From: Bradyrhizobium sp. CCGUVB1N3
GTDB taxonomy: Bacteria; Pseudomonadota; Alphaproteobacteria; Rhizobiales; Xanthobacteraceae
Assembly: GCF_024199925.1 (NCBI RefSeq)
Contig: NZ_JANADR010000001.1
Coordinates: 6,203,501-6,267,500, forward strand
DNA: 64,000 bases
Direction of reading: 5' to 3'
Shown here: in pieces, positions 17,860-27,575 of the stretch
How the letters are laid out: each line of letters opens with the position of its first letter
Numbering within the stretch: the first letter of the stretch is position 1
Notes under the pieces: generated by a model
What the model saw: only the letters and a program-made list of their open reading frames with translations
Told to the model about the DNA's origin: nothing
Database searches by the model: none
Made by a program: the position numbers and the translations under genes

Positions 17860-18258
17860 TTACGTTCGCGTCGCCTGCCAGGTGCCGCTGCAGCGGTCGC
17901 CGGAAATGATCCCGTACCAGGAACCGGCGCCGGCAGCGCGGGTAAGCCGGCCGCCGCCGCTGGCATGGGAGGCGCCGACCGAGACCTGGACGGCGACAGT
18001 ACCGGCGCGGTTGACGGTGCCGGACACCCGGCCGCCGCCGGCCGAGGTCACGCGGCTGCCGATCACCGTGAACGGGACCATGTAGCCGGAGCTGCAATTG
18101 CCCCGCGTGGTGGCGAAGGTGACGTTCCAGACCCCGTCGTAGCCGCCGGTCCGGGCATCGGCGGTCGACGGAACGACAGTCGCACCAAGCAAGATGAGAA
18201 GCGCGACGGGGCTGAGGCGAAAGGCACGAGGCAAAAGGGACAGCGGGAAATGGGGCAT
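17860..18258 (-). CDS. Small secreted protein of unknown function
   Basis: The 132-residue product has a signal peptide (LLPRAFRLSPVALLILLGAT, cleavage probably after ADA near residue 33). The mature part is Gly/Thr/Ser-rich with YDGVWNVTFATTRGNC, a repeated GSRV/GGRVSGTV pattern, and two Cys that could pair. Similar short beta-rich periplasmic proteins exist in Bradyrhizobium, but I cannot name a family. AGGACA precedes MPHFPLSLL, so I chose that start over longer upstream ones. The gene interrupts the usual infC-rpmI-rplT neighbourhood and is read against it. Confidence 0.6.
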   Translation of the reverse strand: MPHFPLSLLPRAFRLSPVALLILLGATVVPSTADARTGGYDGVWNVTFATTRGNCSSGYMVPFTVIGSRVTSAGGGRVSGTVNRAGTVAVQVSVGASHASGGGRLTRAAGAGSWYGIISGDRCSGTWQATRT

Positions 18259-18545
18259 CTTGTCCTGTTCCGGGTGGCAAGGCATGAAAATAAGCGTACC
18301 GACCTCAAATAGTCTGCGGGCCCGTTTCGGCGGTTCATCATTGCCAATTGGCCTCACCTCTGCCATAAGCCCAGCCTTCATCGCCCGGCTGATTTAAGGG
18401 CTGCCGTGGCGGTGCCCGTGCGGGTTTCGCGCTGATTTGCTTGGCAAGTCGCAAAAACATGAGCACAATCAACGCTCTAACGAGCATTTTTGACGGCCAA
18501 TCGCCTTCGCAGGCGGTATTCTGTTATGGCCATTAGGAGAGCCAA

Positions 18546-18746
18546 ATGCCCAAGTTGAAGACCAAGTCGGGCGCTAAAAAGCGCTTCAAGGTGACTGCTA
18601 CCGGCAAAGTGATGCACGCCCAGCGCGGCAAGCGTCACGGCATGATCAAGCGGACGAAGAAGCAGATCCGTCAGCTCCGCGGCACCCGCGTGCTGTTCAA
18701 GACCGACGGCGACAACGTCAAGAAGTACTTCTTGCCGAACGCCTGA
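18546..18746 (+). CDS. rpmI: 50S ribosomal protein bL35
   Basis: This 66-residue basic protein begins [20 protein letters not shown] and contains [20 protein letters not shown], the bL35 signature. AGGAG stands 6 bases before the ATG. rplT follows 80 bp downstream, the normal order. The expected upstream partner infC is separated by a terminator, a repeat and an opposing gene, so rpmI-rplT needs its own promoter in 18259-18545. Confidence 0.98.
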   Translation: MPKLKTKSGAKKRFKVTATGKVMHAQRGKRHGMIKRTKKQIRQLRGTRVLFKTDGDNVKKYFLPNA

Positions 18747-18826
18747 TCGCGTCCACGATCAATTCAGCCGAGCCGCGGATGCCGCGGCGTTCCGAAAACC
18801 AAAGTCATCTCTGAAGGATTTTTGTC

Positions 18827-19186
18827 ATGTCTCGCGTCAAACGCGGTGTGACCGCCCACGCCAAGCACAAGAAAGTCTACAAGGCCGCCAAGGGTTTCTA
18901 CGGCCGCCGCAAGAACACGATCCGCGCCGCCAAGCCGGCCGTCGAGAAGGCCGCACAGTACGCCTTCCGCGACCGCAAGCGCCGCAAGCGCACCTTCCGC
19001 GCGCTCTGGATCCAGCGCCTCAATGCCGCGGTGCGTCCGTTCGGCCTGACCTACAGCCGATTTATCGACGGCCTTGCCAAGTCGGGCATCACCGTGGACC
19101 GCAAGGTGCTGTCGGATCTCGCGATCCGCGAGCCCGCTGCGTTCCAGGCGATCGCCGAGAAGGCCAAGGCCGCGCTGGCGGCGTAA
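18827..19186 (+). CDS. rplT: 50S ribosomal protein bL20
   Basis: bL20 is an early-assembly 23S rRNA-binding protein. The 119-residue sequence has [37 protein letters not shown] and [20 protein letters not shown], all family hallmarks. AAGGA precedes the start. In enterobacteria L20 represses its own operon through an RNA mimic; nothing comparable could be confirmed here by eye. Confidence 0.98.
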   Translation: MSRVKRGVTAHAKHKKVYKAAKGFYGRRKNTIRAAKPAVEKAAQYAFRDRKRRKRTFRALWIQRLNAAVRPFGLTYSRFIDGLAKSGITVDRKVLSDLAIREPAAFQAIAEKAKAALAA

Positions 19187-19421
19187 GCCGTCCTCCACTG
19201 TGCTCTGCGCAGCTTTCAGCTTGTGATGGCCCGGGCAGAGGCGCGTCGTCGCGCTTCAAGTGCCTTCGCGCTTTAAGTGCCCTGGCTGTCATCTCTCGCG
19301 CAAACACACTTCTCAGACGTGGATGCCCGGCGAATCTAACGCGAAGACGCGCTTCGCGCTTTTGGGCCGGGTGTGACGGGCTAGGAGCATCGGCTAAGCA
19401 TCCTGGCCAAAAGGGATTGCC

Positions 19422-20519
19422 ATGACCGATCTTACCAGCACCGATCTTGCCAACCTCGAAGCCCAGATCATCGCCGATGTCGCGACCGCCAACGACGAGG
19501 CCGCGCTCGAAGCCGTTCGCGTCGCCGCGCTCGGCAAGAAGGGCTCGATCTCCGCGCTGCTCGCCACGCTCGGAAAAATGTCGCCCGACGAGCGCAAGAC
19601 CCAAGGCGCGGCGATCAACCAGGCTAAGGACAAGGTCGGCCAGGCGCTCGCCGCGCGGCGCGACGTCCTGAAGTCGGCAGCGCTCGATGCGCGGCTCGCC
19701 GCCGAGACCATCGACGTCACCCTGCCCCTGCGCGAGCCTGCGACTGAGGCCGGCCGCATCCATCCGCTGAGCCAGGTCTGGGACGAGTTGACCACGATCT
19801 TCGCCGACATGGGCTTCTCGGTCGCCGAAGGTCCCGATGTCGAGACCGACGACTATAACTTCACCAAGCTGAACTTCCCGGTCGGCCATCCCGCGCGCGA
19901 GATGCACGACACCTTCTTCTTCCATCCGAAGGAGGACGGCTCGCGCATGCTGCTTCGCACCCACACCTCCCCGGTGCAGGTGCGCACCATGCTGAGCCAG
20001 AAGCCGCCGATCCGCGTGATCTGCCCGGGCCGCACCTACCGCATCGATTCGGATGCGACCCACACGCCGCAGTTCCACCAGGTCGAGGGGCTCGTCATCG
20101 ACAAGAGCTCGCATCTCGGCCACCTCAAATGGATCCTGCACGAGTTCTGCAAGGCCTTCTTCGAGGTCGACCACATCAACATGCGCTTCCGCCCCTCGTT
20201 CTTCCCGTTCACGGAGCCGTCGCTGGAAGTCGATATCCAGTGCCGCCGCGACAAGGGCGAGATCCGCTTCGGCGAGGGCGAGGATTGGCTGGAGATTCTC
20301 GGCTGCGGCATGGTGCATCCGAACGTGCTGCGCGCCTGCGGCATCGATCCCGACGAGTACCAGGGCTTTGCCTGGGGCATGGGCATCGACCGCATCGCCA
20401 TGCTGAAATACGGCATCGCCGACCTGCGCCAGCTGTTCGACAGCGACGTCCGCTGGCTGTCCCACTACGGCTTCAAGCCGCTGGAAGTGCCAACGCTCGC
20501 GGGAGGGCTGAGCTCGTGA
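19422..20519 (+). CDS. pheS: Phenylalanyl-tRNA synthetase alpha subunit
   Basis: The alpha chain holds the catalytic site of the heterotetramer that charges tRNA-Phe. Class II motif 2 ([11 protein letters not shown]), the [10 protein letters not shown] region and motif 3 ([15 protein letters not shown]) are present, with an N-terminal coiled coil rich in Ala/Lys. Its 365 residues are typical. pheT should follow directly; instead a DUF559 gene with flanking inverted repeats occupies the gap. The stretch between rplT and this gene (19187-19421) holds only a degenerate palindromic repeat. Confidence 0.97.
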   Translation: MTDLTSTDLANLEAQIIADVATANDEAALEAVRVAALGKKGSISALLATLGKMSPDERKTQGAAINQAKDKVGQALAARRDVLKSAALDARLAAETIDVTLPLREPATEAGRIHPLSQVWDELTTIFADMGFSVAEGPDVETDDYNFTKLNFPVGHPAREMHDTFFFHPKEDGSRMLLRTHTSPVQVRTMLSQKPPIRVICPGRTYRIDSDATHTPQFHQVEGLVIDKSSHLGHLKWILHEFCKAFFEVDHINMRFRPSFFPFTEPSLEVDIQCRRDKGEIRFGEGEDWLEILGCGMVHPNVLRACGIDPDEYQGFAWGMGIDRIAMLKYGIADLRQLFDSDVRWLSHYGFKPLEVPTLAGGLSS

Positions 20520-20560
20520 TGGGGGCGCTTCACCGAAATGGCCTCGCAATGATTCTCTCC

Positions 20561-20600
20561 GTTCCCTCCCCCCTTGTGGGGGAGGGGCAGGGAGGGGGGT
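20561..20600. repeat. Left 40-bp inverted repeat flanking the DUF559 gene
   Basis: It begins GTTCCCTCCCCCCTTGTGGG and is internally palindromic. Against the reverse complement of 20980-21019 it has 38 of 40 identical bases; the differences are GC versus TT in the second half. The DUF559 start codon lies 9 bp inside. Confidence 0.9.
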
Positions 20601-20608
20601 AGCCACGG

Positions 20609-21079
20609 ATGCCGCACGCAGTTGTGAGCGATCGTCAGCGCAGCCGAGCGAAGCAGCTTCGCCGAGCGATGACGCGCGCCGAAACACTGCTGTGGCGCTA
20701 CCTCAAGGCCAACCGGATGGATGGCGTCGGTTTTCGTCGCCAAACTCCAATCGGGAACTACATCGCCGACTTCGTTTGTTTCTCTTCAAAGCTCGTCATC
20801 GAGCTCGATGGAGAATCCCACGATTTCGAAGAGCGTCAGAGAGCAGATCAGCGTCGCGATGCATTCTTCGCCGCCGAAAGCTTTCAAGTTCTGCGATTCA
20901 CGAATGAACAGGTGATGTCGAACCTTGAAGGAGTTGTTGAGGCGATCCGCAAGGCAACTTCGGCCGGAGCAAGCGGCTCACCCCCCTCCCTAACCCTCCC
21001 CCACAAGGGGGGAGGGAACTCTGACACCGACCAAGACAACACAGTAACCAATCAAGAGACCCGAGGCACACAGCCATGA
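20609..21079 (+). CDS. DUF559 (Vsr-like) endonuclease-domain protein between pheS and pheT
   Basis: The core (about residues 8-118) has [36 protein letters not shown] and [13 protein letters not shown], then [16 protein letters not shown]. This is the PF04480/DUF559 pattern, a PD-(D/E)xK-like fold related to Vsr mismatch endonucleases; IADF and ELDGESH hold the likely metal ligands. The last 38 residues ([14 protein letters not shown]...) are translated from the right inverted repeat and the old pheT leader, so they are not family sequence. The stop overlaps the pheT start (ATGA), which may couple their translation. The biological role of DUF559 nucleases is unknown. Confidence 0.85.
   Translation: MPHAVVSDRQRSRAKQLRRAMTRAETLLWRYLKANRMDGVGFRRQTPIGNYIADFVCFSSKLVIELDGESHDFEERQRADQRRDAFFAAESFQVLRFTNEQVMSNLEGVVEAIRKATSAGASGSPPSLTLPHKGGGNSDTDQDNTVTNQETRGTQP
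20980..21019. repeat. Right 40-bp inverted repeat flanking the DUF559 gene
   Basis: This is the inverted partner of 20561-20600. It lies inside the 3' end of the DUF559 reading frame and encodes [11 protein letters not shown] there. Confidence 0.9.
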
Positions 21080-23484
21080 AATTCACCCTCTCCTGGCTGA
21101 AGGATCATCTCGACACCGACGAGTCGCTCGACAAGCTCGCCGAGAAGCTCACCATGATCGGGCTCGAGGTCGAGAACATCGAGGACAAGGCGAAGGCGCT
21201 GAAACCCTTCACGATCGCGAAGGTGATTTCCGCCGAGCAGCATCCCAATGCGGATCGCCTGCGCGTCTGCATGGTCGACACCGGTGACGGCGGTGCGCCG
21301 GTGCAGGTGGTGTGCGGCGCGCCGAATGCGCGCACCGGGCTCGTCAGCGTGTTCTCAGCCCCCGGCACCTACATTCCCGGCAAGGACATCACGCTCGGCG
21401 TCGGCACCATCCGCGGCGTCGAGAGCCGCGGCATGCTGTGCTCGGCGGCCGAATTGCAGATCTCCAACGATCACGACGGCATCATGGAACTGCCGGCGGA
21501 TGCGCCCATCGGCGCAGGCTATGCCGAATGGGCGGGCCTCGGCGATCCCGTGGTCGAGATCAACCTGACACCGAACCGGCAGGACTGCACCGGCGTGCAC
21601 GGCATCGCGCGCGACCTCGCCGCAGCCGACATGGGCAAGTTCAAGGACCCGACGATCAAGGCCGTGAAGGGCGAATTCCCCTGCCCGGTGAAGGTGACGG
21701 TCGAGGACACGACGCTGTGCCCCGGCTTCGCGCTGCGGCTGGTGCGCGGCGTGAAGAACGGCCCCTCGCCGGAATGGCTGCAAAAGCGGCTGACCGCGAT
21801 CGGGCTGCGCCCGATCAACGCGCTGGTCGACATCACCAACTTCATGACCTTCGATCGCGCGCGCCCGCTGCATGTGTTCGACGCCAAGAAGGTGAAGGGC
21901 AATCTCACCGTGCGCCGCGCGCGCGACGGCGAGAGCCTGCTCGCACTCGACGGCCGCACCTATAATCTCGATCAAAACATCTGCGTGATCTCGGACGAGC
22001 ACGGCGTCGAATCGCTCGCCGGCATCATGGGCGGCGAAGCCTCGGGCTGCGACGAGAATACCACCGACGTGCTGATCGAATCGGCGCTGTGGAACGAGAT
22101 CAACATCGCCCAGACCGGCCGCAAGCTCGGCATCAATTCGGACGCGCGCTACCGCTTCGAGCGCGGCGTCGATCCGGCCTTCATGGTGCCGGGCCTGGAG
22201 CTCGCGACCAAGCTGGTGATGGAGATGTGCGGCGGCGCGCCCTCGGAAACCTTCGTGACCGGCAAGGCCTTCGGCGACGACCGCGTTATCGATTTCCCGC
22301 TGTCCGAGGTGAAGCGTCTCTCCGGCATCGAGGTGCCGCAGGTCGAGATGAAGCGCATCCTCACCCATCTCGGCTTCATGATGGCGGGCGCAGGTCCGAC
22401 CGTGAAGGTCGCGGTGCCCTCCTGGCGTACCGACGTGCACGGCAAGGCCGACATCGTCGAAGAGATCGTCCGGATCTACGGCGTCGACAAGGTGCCGGAG
22501 ACGCCGTTCGAGCGCGGCGAGGACGCGCGCAAGCCCGTGCTGACCGCGCTGCAGCTCCGCACCCGCCGCACCAGGCGTGCGCTCGCAACCCGCGGCATGG
22601 TCGAGGCGGTGACGTGGTCGTTCATCGCCAAGCCGGCGGCCGAACTGTTCGGCGGCGGCCAGCGCGAGCTCGAGCTTGCCAACCCGATCGCATCCGACCT
22701 TTCCGACATGCGGCCGAGCCTGCTGCCGGGCCTGATCGCGGCGGCGCAGGCCAATGCCGACCGCGGCCTCAGTGATGTCGCACTGTTCGAGGTCGGCCAG
22801 CTCTTCAAAGGCGATCGTCCGCAGGATCAGTTCCTTGCGGCAAGCGGCGTTCGTCGCGGCTTCGCGTCGTCGGAGGGTCTCGGCCGTCACTGGTCCGGCT
22901 CTGCCGCGGCCGACGCGTTCGACGCCAAGGCCGATGCGCTCGCGGTGTTAGCTGCGGCCGGCGCGCCGATGCAGGCGCTGCAGATCGTCGCGGGGGGACC
23001 AAAATGGCTTCACCCCGGCCGCTCCGGCACCATCCAGATCGGCCCGCAGAACGTGCTCGGCTATTTCGGCGAGATGCACCCGCGCGCGCTGGAAGCGCTC
23101 GGCGCCGACGGCCCCGTGATGGCGTTCGAGGTGATCCTCGACCGCATTCCCGAGGCCAAGAAGAAGCCGACGCGGGCAAAGCCTGTGATCGAGCTGTCGG
23201 CGTTCCAGCCGGTCTCGCGCGACTTCGCCTTCATCGTCGATCGCGGCGTGAAGGCCGGCGACATCGTGCGCACGGCACAGGCCGTCGACAAGAAGCTGAT
23301 CACCGCCGTCAACGTGTTCGACGTCTATGAGGGCAAGGGCATCGACGACGGCAAGAAGTCGATCGCGATTGCCGTGACGATCCAGCCGCGCGAGAAGACG
23401 CTGACCGACCAGGAGATCGAGGCCGTAGCGGCGAAGATCGTTGCCGAGGTGACGAAGAAGACCGGTGGCACTTTGAGAGCATGA
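21076..23484 (+). CDS. pheT: Phenylalanyl-tRNA synthetase beta subunit
   Basis: This 802-residue subunit contains an OB-fold tRNA-binding domain near residues 40-150 ([18 protein letters not shown]), B3/B4 editing domains ([20 protein letters not shown] onward), B5 DNA-binding-like and catalytic-like modules, and a C-terminal ferredoxin-fold anticodon-binding domain ([20 protein letters not shown]). It pairs with PheS. The last codons and the stop codon fall inside a dispersed palindromic repeat that starts at 23477, so the C-terminal RA residues come from that repeat. Confidence 0.97.
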   Translation: MKFTLSWLKDHLDTDESLDKLAEKLTMIGLEVENIEDKAKALKPFTIAKVISAEQHPNADRLRVCMVDTGDGGAPVQVVCGAPNARTGLVSVFSAPGTYIPGKDITLGVGTIRGVESRGMLCSAAELQISNDHDGIMELPADAPIGAGYAEWAGLGDPVVEINLTPNRQDCTGVHGIARDLAAADMGKFKDPTIKAVKGEFPCPVKVTVEDTTLCPGFALRLVRGVKNGPSPEWLQKRLTAIGLRPINALVDITNFMTFDRARPLHVFDAKKVKGNLTVRRARDGESLLALDGRTYNLDQNICVISDEHGVESLAGIMGGEASGCDENTTDVLIESALWNEINIAQTGRKLGINSDARYRFERGVDPAFMVPGLELATKLVMEMCGGAPSETFVTGKAFGDDRVIDFPLSEVKRLSGIEVPQVEMKRILTHLGFMMAGAGPTVKVAVPSWRTDVHGKADIVEEIVRIYGVDKVPETPFERGEDARKPVLTALQLRTRRTRRALATRGMVEAVTWSFIAKPAAELFGGGQRELELANPIASDLSDMRPSLLPGLIAAAQANADRGLSDVALFEVGQLFKGDRPQDQFLAASGVRRGFASSEGLGRHWSGSAAADAFDAKADALAVLAAAGAPMQALQIVAGGPKWLHPGRSGTIQIGPQNVLGYFGEMHPRALEALGADGPVMAFEVILDRIPEAKKKPTRAKPVIELSAFQPVSRDFAFIVDRGVKAGDIVRTAQAVDKKLITAVNVFDVYEGKGIDDGKKSIAIAVTIQPREKTLTDQEIEAVAAKIVAEVTKKTGGTLRA

Positions 23485-23525
23485 TGCCGAAAAGTGTGAA
23501 GCGGTTTTCGGACGACATCATGCTC
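23477..23525. repeat. GAGCATGAT-type palindromic repeat overlapping the pheT stop
   Basis: GAGCATGATGCCGAAAAG and TTTCGGACGACATCATGCTC are the inverted arms, around GTGTGAAGCGG. This is the same family as 2330-2391 and 30761-30846 in reverse orientation. The pheT TGA (23482-23484) is inside the left arm. Confidence 0.85.
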
Positions 23526-23539
23526 CAAAGTCAGAGAGC

Positions 23540-24310
23540 ATGAGTTTTTCGGAGCTTCTCCCGAAGGACGTCAGTCTCGCAACTGCGATTGCGATCTGCG
23601 CCGTCGCTTTCGTCGCAAGCACGGCGCGCGGCTTTTCCGGTTTTGGAGCGGCGCTGATCTTCATGCCGCTTGCCAGCAGCGTAGCGCCGCCACGGCTCGT
23701 CGCGGCGTTGCTCCTCATCGTCGATTTCGTGTCCGCCGCGCCGTTGCTCCCCGACGCCTGGCGCAAGGCCGACCGCAAGGCGACGGCGGTGATCGTGCTG
23801 GGCGCGCTGATCGGCGTGCCGATCGGCACCTATTTCCTCAGCGTGCTCGATCCCGTCACCACGCGCTGGATCATCTCCTGCTTCGTCGGGGCGCTGCTGA
23901 TTCTCCTGCTGTCGGGCTGGCGCTATCGCGGCAAGGATCACGCCTGGCTTTCGGTCGGCATCGGCGGCCTCTCCGGCTTTTGCAGCGGGCTGGCGCAGAC
24001 CGGCGGTCCGCCGATCGTCGGCTACTGGCTCGGCCGCCCCATCGTCGCGACGGTCGCCCGCGCCAACATCGTGCTGTTCTTCGGCGCCTCGGATCTCTTT
24101 TCCATGGTCAGCTACGCAACGAGCGGCCTGATCACGCGCGATGCGCTGCTGCTCTCCCTCGTCGTCGGCCCGGTCTATGCGGCCGGCGTCGCCTTCGGCG
24201 CGTCACTATTCGGTCGCACCAGCGAAAAAGTGTTTCGCGCCATCTGCTACGCGCTGATCGCAATGGCCGTGATTTTCGGCCTGCCAGCGCTGGATGGGGT
24301 GTTGCGGTAA
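23540..24310 (+). CDS. TSUP-family (TauE/SafE) membrane transporter
   Basis: This is a 256-residue protein with about eight hydrophobic segments. STARGFSGFGAALIFMPL near the N-terminus and GLAQTGGPPIVGYWLGRPIV in the second half are the repeated signature of the TSUP family, which moves sulfite, sulfoacetate or other small organosulfur and carboxylate anions across the inner membrane. The substrate is not predictable here; no sulfur-metabolism gene is adjacent. It starts just after the repeat that ends pheT and converges on an amine oxidase gene. Confidence 0.8.
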   Translation: MSFSELLPKDVSLATAIAICAVAFVASTARGFSGFGAALIFMPLASSVAPPRLVAALLLIVDFVSAAPLLPDAWRKADRKATAVIVLGALIGVPIGTYFLSVLDPVTTRWIISCFVGALLILLLSGWRYRGKDHAWLSVGIGGLSGFCSGLAQTGGPPIVGYWLGRPIVATVARANIVLFFGASDLFSMVSYATSGLITRDALLLSLVVGPVYAAGVAFGASLFGRTSEKVFRAICYALIAMAVIFGLPALDGVLR

Positions 24311-24323
24311 AACCGTCCCCGTC

Positions 24324-24444
24324 GTCGTCCCGGCGAAGGCCGGGACCCATAATCACAGGGAGTGGTTTGGCGAAGACTCGTGGTTGTCAGCATGCGCAAA
24401 AATCACTGACCGGGGTAATGGGTCCCGGCCTTCGCCGGGACGAC
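24324..24444. repeat. 27-bp-arm inverted-repeat element, copy A
   Basis: The perfect 27-bp arms begin GTCGTCCCGGCGAAGGCC and end GGCCTTCGCCGGGACGAC. The interior has CACAGGGAGTGGTTTGGCGA followed by AGACT. Three more copies are at 27051, 42407 and 60798. It occupies the gap between two convergent genes. Confidence 0.9.
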
Positions 24445-24478
24445 GATCTGCGCTTGAGGTGATTATCCGCGACAACGG

Positions 24479-25861
24479 CTAATGTTTTTGCCGCCGCTTC
24501 GTCGATTGCGTCGGCACCTCGACCGGCTCGTCCCTCAGCGCGCCGATGCGGCGGAGCGCGGCTTCGGCGGCGCGCTCGCCGCTCTCCCAGGCGCCATCGA
24601 CGGTGCCCCAGAGCGCGTCGTGCGTGGCTTCGCCGGCGAGATACATGCAGCCGATCGGCTCGGTCAGGATTTTTCGCGAAAGCTGGCCGCCCGGCGCGGA
24701 CGCCGACATCGCGCCCATCACGAAGGGCGACGCATTCCAGCGCGTCGCGCTGACCTTCTTGATTCCCGCCGTGGCCTCGCTGCCGAACAGTTTTGTGAGC
24801 CATTCCCTCGCGAATGCGGCCATCGCCTGCTCGCCCTGCTCCGACAGGTCGCGGCCGAAGGAGCCGCCGACGTCGATCGAGCACAGCGAGGAACCGCCGA
24901 TATTGGCGAACAAGAGCGCGGTGCGGGTCGAGTTGCTCTGCTCGATCAGGATGTCGTCGCGCGCGAGCCCAAGTGGATTGCCCGGCAACTGCAGCACGAT
25001 GTGATCGTAGCTGCCGAGGCTGAGCTTGGAGGCCGCATCGAGCGTGCGCTTGGGGATATCAGGCGCGAACTTGATCGTGCCTGCCGTGAGCACATTGGTC
25101 GAGACGGTGATGATGGCGGCGCGGGCGACGATCTTGCCGGCTGATGTTTCGACGCTGACGTCGCGGTTGCTCCAGAGGATGCGGCCCGCCGGCGTCGACA
25201 GCGCGACCGGCGTCTGCTCGCCGAGCCTGGTGATCAGCGTACCCAGGCCTTGCTTGCAGGCGATCGCGGAATTGCGGTCCTGCGCGCGTGCCTTGTCGAT
25301 CGCCGAAAGCTCCTTGAGATCCTTGCCGGCGAAGTTCGCGCCCAGCAAAAACTCGGCCGTAGCAGCCCAGTCGCCGAGATCCTTTGGCAGCACCGACGCG
25401 CAGGCGGCGTCGAGCTTGCCGCGCGAGGCTTCGTCAACGGCGCGATTGGCGCGCACCAGCGCTGCCAAAAATTCCTCGGTCTCGCCGGCGCGCGCGTTGC
25501 GGCGGCCGATGCGCATCTTCTGGCCGGTGGGTGCCGGCGACACGTCGAGCCCGACGCCGCGCGCGAGACGGATCATCGGGTTGGTGTCGGGGTTGTGCAT
25601 CCAGCGGGCACCACGATCGACTGCCGTATCGAACGTGCTGCTGTCCGTGATGCAGCGGCCGCCGATCTGGCTGGCCGCTTCCACCACCACGACCTTGCGA
25701 TTGGCCGCCATGACCCGCCGCGCTGCAGCGATTCCGGCTGCGCCGGCGCCGATCACGACGATGTCAGCCTCGCGCGGCAGGGGTGCCGCGGTCGCGCGCA
25801 GGATCGGGGCTGCGGCAAACGCCGCCGACGCCGATAGGAAGCTGCGGCGCGTGATTGTCAT
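24479..25861 (-). CDS. Tat-exported FAD-dependent amine oxidase-like protein
   Basis: The protein has 460 residues. The N-terminus TRRSFLSASAAFAAAPIL is a twin-arginine signal, so the folded flavoprotein should go to the periplasm. The FAD-binding VVIGAGAAGIAAARRV follows directly, then VVEAASQIGGRCITD, the amine-oxidase GG motif. Near the C-terminus, MYLAGEATHDALWGTVDGAW closes the FAD site. The family oxidises amines or amino acids; the substrate is unknown. The ATG at 25861 was chosen because it gives the Tat motif immediately; the frame remains open upstream without similarity. Confidence 0.83.
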   Translation of the reverse strand: MTITRRSFLSASAAFAAAPILRATAAPLPREADIVVIGAGAAGIAAARRVMAANRKVVVVEAASQIGGRCITDSSTFDTAVDRGARWMHNPDTNPMIRLARGVGLDVSPAPTGQKMRIGRRNARAGETEEFLAALVRANRAVDEASRGKLDAACASVLPKDLGDWAATAEFLLGANFAGKDLKELSAIDKARAQDRNSAIACKQGLGTLITRLGEQTPVALSTPAGRILWSNRDVSVETSAGKIVARAAIITVSTNVLTAGTIKFAPDIPKRTLDAASKLSLGSYDHIVLQLPGNPLGLARDDILIEQSNSTRTALLFANIGGSSLCSIDVGGSFGRDLSEQGEQAMAAFAREWLTKLFGSEATAGIKKVSATRWNASPFVMGAMSASAPGGQLSRKILTEPIGCMYLAGEATHDALWGTVDGAWESGERAAEAALRRIGALRDEPVEVPTQSTKRRQKH

Positions 25862-26051
25862 GTCATGGTTTCCGGGGACTTGAAGCGGACGGGAACAGCT
25901 AGCGAACCTTGCCGCATCTGGCGCAGCGCGGCAACCATCATGGTGAATCAATCGTACTTGATCGCCGTGCGCGATGAACCAAATTGCAACGCGTATCGAC
26001 CATGATAGAGAAGGGAAAAAGGCAGCCGGACAAGGCTGCGGGGAGCTCGCA

Positions 26052-27035
26052 ATGGGGACCGTCCTAGACTCAGTCGGCAAGCTGATTGCCGCGTACCTCT
26101 CCAAGGAGGTGCCGGGCTATGAGCCGTTCACGCCGAGCGACCCCGAACATCTTCGCGGCGTCATCCAGCCCGGCGACGTCCTGCTGGTCGAGGGCAACAA
26201 CCGCATTTCCGGCATCATCAAATATCTCACGCAGTCGACCTGGTCGCATGCCGCTCTCTATGTTGGCCCCGTGGAGGGCGCCATAGAGTCCGACGGCGAG
26301 CAGCACGTGCTGATCGAGGCCAATATCGGCGAAGGCGTCACCTCCGCGCCGCTGTCGAAATATTTTCCATATCACACGAGGCTGTGCCGTCCGGTGGGAC
26401 TGTCCTACGAGGACCGCACCACCGTCTGCCGTTACGCCATCAACCGTATCGGCTTCGGCTACGACACCAAGAACATCCTGGACCTGATGCGCTTTCTGTT
26501 CCCGCTGCCGATCCCGCAGCGCTGGCGGCGGCGCATGATCGCGCTTGGCTCGGGCGATCCGACCAAGATCATCTGCTCGGCGCTGATCGCGCAGGCCTTC
26601 GACGCCGTGCGCTATCCGATCCTGCCCAAGATCACCAAGGCCGGCAGCCGGCAGGCGCGCCGCGAGATCCTGCACATCCGCGATTCTTCGCTCTACATGC
26701 CCCGCGACTTCGACATCTCGCCCTATTTCGAGGTCGTCAAACCCACCATCGTGCACGGCTTCGACTACACAGCCTTGCACTGGGCCGACAAGCAGAAGCC
26801 GCTCGAGGAGGTGGCGGGCACTTTCAGTGTGTTTCCAGAAACGCTCCGTTCGCCGCCGCTCGTTCCTGAAGCGCTTGACGAAGAAGCGCCGGCTGAGGTT
26901 TCGGCTCAAGAAGTGACGGGTACGGCCGCGGAAGTGGCCGAACGTGTCACTGTCTCCGGACATTTCCCGCTGCTGAAGATGCTCGCGATGTACCGCCCGC
27001 GACGGCGGGGACGGACGCGAGAGAGGGCGGCGTAA
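26052..27035 (+). CDS. YiiX/permuted papain-like (NlpC/P60 superfamily) protein
   Basis: This 327-residue protein has IQPGDVLLVEGNNRISGI and STWSHAALYVG, containing the catalytic His, and later KIICSALIAQAFDAV, containing the catalytic Cys. The His-before-Cys order is the circularly permuted NlpC/P60 (YiiX-like) arrangement. Such enzymes act as amidases or lipid hydrolases. The C-terminal 60 residues are low-complexity (Glu/Ala/Val) and end in a strongly basic RPRRRGRTRERAA tail. MGTVLDSVGK was preferred over an upstream ATG. It converges on csoR. Confidence 0.75.
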   Translation: MGTVLDSVGKLIAAYLSKEVPGYEPFTPSDPEHLRGVIQPGDVLLVEGNNRISGIIKYLTQSTWSHAALYVGPVEGAIESDGEQHVLIEANIGEGVTSAPLSKYFPYHTRLCRPVGLSYEDRTTVCRYAINRIGFGYDTKNILDLMRFLFPLPIPQRWRRRMIALGSGDPTKIICSALIAQAFDAVRYPILPKITKAGSRQARREILHIRDSSLYMPRDFDISPYFEVVKPTIVHGFDYTALHWADKQKPLEEVAGTFSVFPETLRSPPLVPEALDEEAPAEVSAQEVTGTAAEVAERVTVSGHFPLLKMLAMYRPRRRGRTRERAA

Positions 27036-27050
27036 ACCTCCTAGTCCGGT

Positions 27051-27177
27051 GTCGTCCTGGCGAAAGCCAGGACCCATTACCCCAGGAAGCAGTTTAGCGA
27101 AGATTCGTCGTTCGGTACTGTTACCGAGCGCACTCGATAGATTCCGCGGTATGGGTCCTGGCTTTCGCCAGGACGAC
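27051..27177. repeat. 27-bp-arm inverted-repeat element, copy B
   Basis: The arms GTCGTCCTGGCGAAAGCC... and ...GGCTTTCGCCAGGACGAC carry compensating changes relative to copy A (CCCGG to CCTGG on one arm, CCGGG to CCAGG on the other), so pairing is kept. It lies between two convergent genes. Confidence 0.9.
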
Positions 27178-27238
27178 ATCGGGGAGATCCCGCGCTTTCT
27201 TCTCGGCCTGTCATTCGCAGTGACGTCGAGGGCCGACC

Positions 27239-27514
27239 CTACCGTTCCGCGCGGCTGATGACCGCCATCAGCTCCGCGATCTTTTCCCGCTGATCCGTCT
27301 TGTTGCCGCTCGAGATCGCGTGCTCGACGCAGTGGGCGACGTGGTCTTTCAGGATCTCCTCCTCGACCCGGCGCAGCGCCGCGCGCACCGCGGAAATCTG
27401 CGTCACGATGTCGATGCAGTAGCGGTCCTCCTCGACCATTTTCGACAGGCCGCGGACCTGCCCTTCGATCCGGCCCAGACGTTTGCCGACGGATGCCTTG
27501 ATGTCCTTGCGCAT
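27239..27514 (-). CDS. csoR: Copper-sensing repressor CsoR
   Basis: The 91-residue all-helical CsoR/RcnR-family repressor carries the Cu(I)-binding triad C33, H58 and C62 ([15 protein letters not shown]), which is the CsoR rather than RcnR pattern. Copper binding should release DNA. It is divergent from a copper-type P-ATPase gene with 61 bp between, and a palindromic operator lies in that gap, so it probably represses both itself and the ATPase. Confidence 0.88.
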   Translation of the reverse strand: MRKDIKASVGKRLGRIEGQVRGLSKMVEEDRYCIDIVTQISAVRAALRRVEEEILKDHVAHCVEHAISSGNKTDQREKIAELMAVISRAER

Positions 27515-27523
27515 GACGTCTAT

Positions 27524-27540
27524 ATACCCCTACCGGGTAT
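27524..27540. promoter_or_regulatory. Probable CsoR operator
   Basis: ATACCC-CTACC-GGGTAT is a perfect 6-bp inverted repeat with a 5-bp G/C-rich centre, like known CsoR sites. It begins 9 bp upstream of the csoR start codon, in the 61-bp divergent gap. Confidence 0.75.
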
Positions 27541-27575
27541 GGGTTGCAAGCCTGAGCCAAGGCCGGAGCGCTGGA

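Noticed and set aside
19089..22890. Long minus-strand frames opposite pheS and pheT (532 and 511 codons)
   Set aside because: Both strands cannot be coding here, and PheS and PheT signatures are unambiguous.
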